NCBI GenBank assembly: GCA_949130495.1
Contig: OX422221.1
Span: 30,392,917-30,456,916 of the forward strand
Reading direction: 5' to 3'
Source of the DNA: Sambucus nigra
Taxonomy: Eukaryota > Streptophyta > Magnoliopsida > Dipsacales > Adoxaceae
DNA: 64,000 nucleotides
In this document: piece after piece, positions 61,439 through 64,000 of the stretch
How the letters are laid out: each line of letters begins with the position of its first letter
Position numbering within the stretch: position 1 is the first letter of the stretch
Made by a program: the position numbers and the translations under genes
Notes under the pieces: model-generated
Database searches by the model: none
What the model was told of the DNA's origin: nothing
Seen by the model: only the letters and a program-made list of their open reading frames with translations

Positions 61439-64000
61439 TCAGGTTCTAGTGTCCTTAGGATCTGTACGGCTTATTATGCTTTCAGCGTTGCTTTGTTTAT
61501 TATAGAGCCCTATGTTTAGGATTTTCGATTTCTTTGACTAGATTTCGTTCTCCTGTTATAATGTGTATACATTAGTGAATAATAATTTCGTTCGGATGTG
61601 TGCGCGTTCCGAGCGATGACGGATGTCAGAAGAGGACCGTTAAGTGTACATCAGGAGGCAGGGTTCAGTTGAGATTATAAAATATATCCGAGGATGATGA
61701 CCGTAGTCGAGGTCACCTCCATTATGGCACGAGAAGCCAAGACTAGAAAGGCGACTAAGGCGCAACAGTGATTTCCAAATGCTTTTATAGTCAAATGAGG
61801 TGAGAGGGTAAACTTATCCAACGTATTACAAAAATGTGTAGAGACTGTCAGTGGGAAATTTTAGAATCGCGAAAATTGTATGTGTCTTTACCAAAGGCGG
61901 TAAGGTATCCGAAGGCTTAAATATAGGACGGAGTGTGGCAAACCGAAAGTGAAAATTTAGAGAAAAATTTTCTTGGCTTTCGGGATGAAATTATGAAGGT
62001 TGGAGTCAACCACCAATTTTAGAAGTGGAATACTATGCCTATAGGAGAACCTTAGGTACAGTGTTGACCGTATGTTCCTTCCTTAACTGTTCAGGATTAG
62101 AAGCAAATGTGGATCGGAACTCATTGAGAGAGGGCATGTCAGGGTTCCATTCGTGAATATGAATCTTAACCGTTAGCGAATTTTGTATCGGAAGAGGTAG
62201 ATACTAGTGGAGGAAACAACTCCAAGTGGGAGACCAACTTGTAATAATAGTTGATAATACTCGAGGAGGAATTTCTGATGGACGACCGATTCAGAGGTTG
62301 ACATTGTCATATTTTGTCAAAATAGATGATAATGCTTCTTTGTGGGGGAAGTTAAAGAAATCAAAGGATTTAGTCGAGAATGAGACTGAATGCAACGATG
62401 GTGGTATAGCACCACAAAAAGGATGTGGATACCCATCAGGAAAACCATTTAAATGCTTTAGCTAGTTAAATTCTTACCAAGTGATGGTAAATTAAGTAAG
62501 TACTATTATAGATAGTAACATGATCTTTATGGCCTGAAAAGTTAAGAGAACAATCGGGATGGTTTACAGGAATCGAGTTTACTAAAGTCCGAGAGGAGGA
62601 CAAATCCTAACCTGGTTAGTAGGACAGGTGGTAAATGGATTATGTACTGAGGTATTTTGTGCGGAGTGATATCGCTCACGATAATATGTCCAAAATGAGA
62701 AAAAGGACAAGAATACGGTGCCTAGTAAAAGGCAACGATTAAAATAATTTTGTTTTGGTTTGGGCAGACGTGTTACGTCCGAAAACCATTTGTGCAGTCA
62801 AGACGATTGCCAGGATGGAAGTATAGGTTGTATCCTTAGAGGATGCGGCGTGTTTATGTGACACGATCGAGTCACCATATTTTGTTCATTGCTAGATTAG
62901 CATGTGAGACGAGTTTAATGCATATATTTATAAATGTTACCATTATGTGAATATTTTTCCCTAGTGTAGCGGGATTTTCCTTTAGTGCTATCCGCGGAGG
63001 ATGGATAAGTATATTAACAGTGTCACGTATTTTTTTTTAGATTACTTGTTATAGTGATGCGATACACGAGTATGATATTATCTTTGTTAAAACATTATAG
63101 AAATGGTTATACGATAGTGGGCATTTATTGCAAGACTATCGGAGTTGTTGCATTAGTGCAACATGTTTTATGTTTGTTTTGGCGAGGCTTTACCTGTGAG
63201 AAGGTTGGACTCGCACTTATATTATCTATCCTAGAGACTTCAGAGGAGATAGTGGGTTCGAGATATTCGATGCCAATATATGTATAGACTTTGTCAGTAT
63301 AATTCCCTATGTATCGGGACTTACCGTTGAGCGAAAATATTTGACTCAGTATTATGTTTAGCACTCCGGACCTAGTGATAAGAAGAGTGCATTGTAATAT
63401 TTATCCTTTAGAGATGGGGAGTTAATAGTTATACCCCTATTATTAGGGAAGGGAATTTCGAGAATTCCGATCGTATGTATCCGAGGTTTATAGAATGTAA
63501 TTACCATCAACCAATACGGGACAATAGTGAAATTGGTGAAACGTTCTTTGTTAAGCATAATTACGGGAAAAATTGTAACTTTTTTGTCAAGGGACGGAAT
63601 AAAGGGGTATATACTATGGACGGAGGACCTAACGGATTTCGATAATCGAAAATGCTAGGTAGTAGTGTATCGGGGGGGTTCCTTGTTTGGATTTCGCTTT
63701 GTGAGACATCCCACGCATGAAACTTGGCGTAAGGTTGGAAAAAGGGAGACGTTTGGTCACTATTCCATGAGTTCGGTACCATGGTCGAAATGGGATCAAG
63801 TAATTATGTATGTAAGTTGGGAGTTGAATTTTGTTTTAAGGTCATTGGAGCTGGATTTTTGTGGTAGGAAAGCGTTGAAAGTTATCCCCACAAGTTGAGG
63901 GGTGGAACTATGATAAGGAGAATTTAAGAATTTTTATTTCTAGGGTGATTGAGAGTACCCAAATGTCATAACCGCGTACAGACCACAAGGCGAATAAAGA
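61439..64000 (+). other. Internal region of the Tekay/Del-like element, no gag-pol recognised
   Basis: Short frames only, for example 62226-62465 (79 residues, with PQKGCGYPSGKPFKC). A block at about 63655-63730 (TAGTAGTGTATCGGG, TTCCTTGTTTGGATTTCGCT) also occurs inside the LTR at 50585-50650. Confidence 0.6.

Larger units (their letters stand above)
58490..64000 (+). mobile_element. Long-LTR Gypsy element (Tekay/Del-like), 5' part, continues past the window
   Basis: A 2.9-kb LTR (58490-61423) is followed by a tRNA-iMet PBS and about 2.6 kb of internal sequence. LTR ends TGTAATACCCC and GGTGTCACA together with this PBS are typical of Tekay/Del chromoviruses. No gag, protease or pol motif was found in the internal part within the window, so it is either degenerate or non-autonomous. 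Confidence 0.82.

Overview
The window looks like a flowering-plant (probably eudicot) nuclear genome: AT-rich, full of microsatellites and nested transposable elements, with GT-AG introns in the gene remnants. I found no intact host gene, rRNA or tRNA gene, and no bacterial or viral operon structure. Assignments come from reading the sequence and from family motifs; no search was run.

Layout. (1) 618-11442 is a full-length but inactivated Ty3/Gypsy element of the Tat lineage on the minus strand, with two ~413-bp LTRs, a 5-bp target duplication (ACCCT), a PBS, gag, protease, RT, RNase H and integrase. A long region between pol and the 3' LTR carries a spliced antisense ORF. (2) 12471-23330 is a CACTA (En/Spm) DNA transposon with a second copy of the same family (14090-18207, TTC duplication) inserted into its TNPA-like gene. 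The outer copy also carries an internally deleted TNP2 transposase with its C-terminal DUF4218 and DUF4216 domains. (3) 23331-29661 holds gene debris: an unidentified minus-strand coding remnant (about 25210-26310), a bromodomain pseudogene (26800-27680), and the 3' part of another CACTA element ending at 29661. (4) 29664-41196 is an Athila-like, apparently non-autonomous LTR element. Its left LTR is split by a 2.7-kb solo LTR (30679-33404, ACTTA duplication) and its right LTR by a 5'-truncated LINE fragment. (5) 44918-45707 is a class II histone deacetylase (HDA8-like) pseudogene. (6) 47629-51382 and 58490-61423 are two more long LTRs related to the solo LTR. The last has a tRNA-iMet PBS and continues beyond the window. 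(7) 51400-57100 holds two foldback/MITE-like elements, a hAT MITE with a perfect 8-bp duplication, and the DUF4283/zinc-knuckle ORF remnant it interrupts.

None of the genes appears to act with its neighbours. The layers record successive insertions: old gene and CACTA debris, then LTR elements, then elements inside those. The most unusual signals are the spliced antisense ORF, the self-nested CACTA pair, the arrays of short palindromes at the same offset in three long LTRs whose palindrome sequence differs in each copy, a conserved AG|GCAAGT motif in those LTRs, and the unidentified reading frame at 25.2-26.3 kb.
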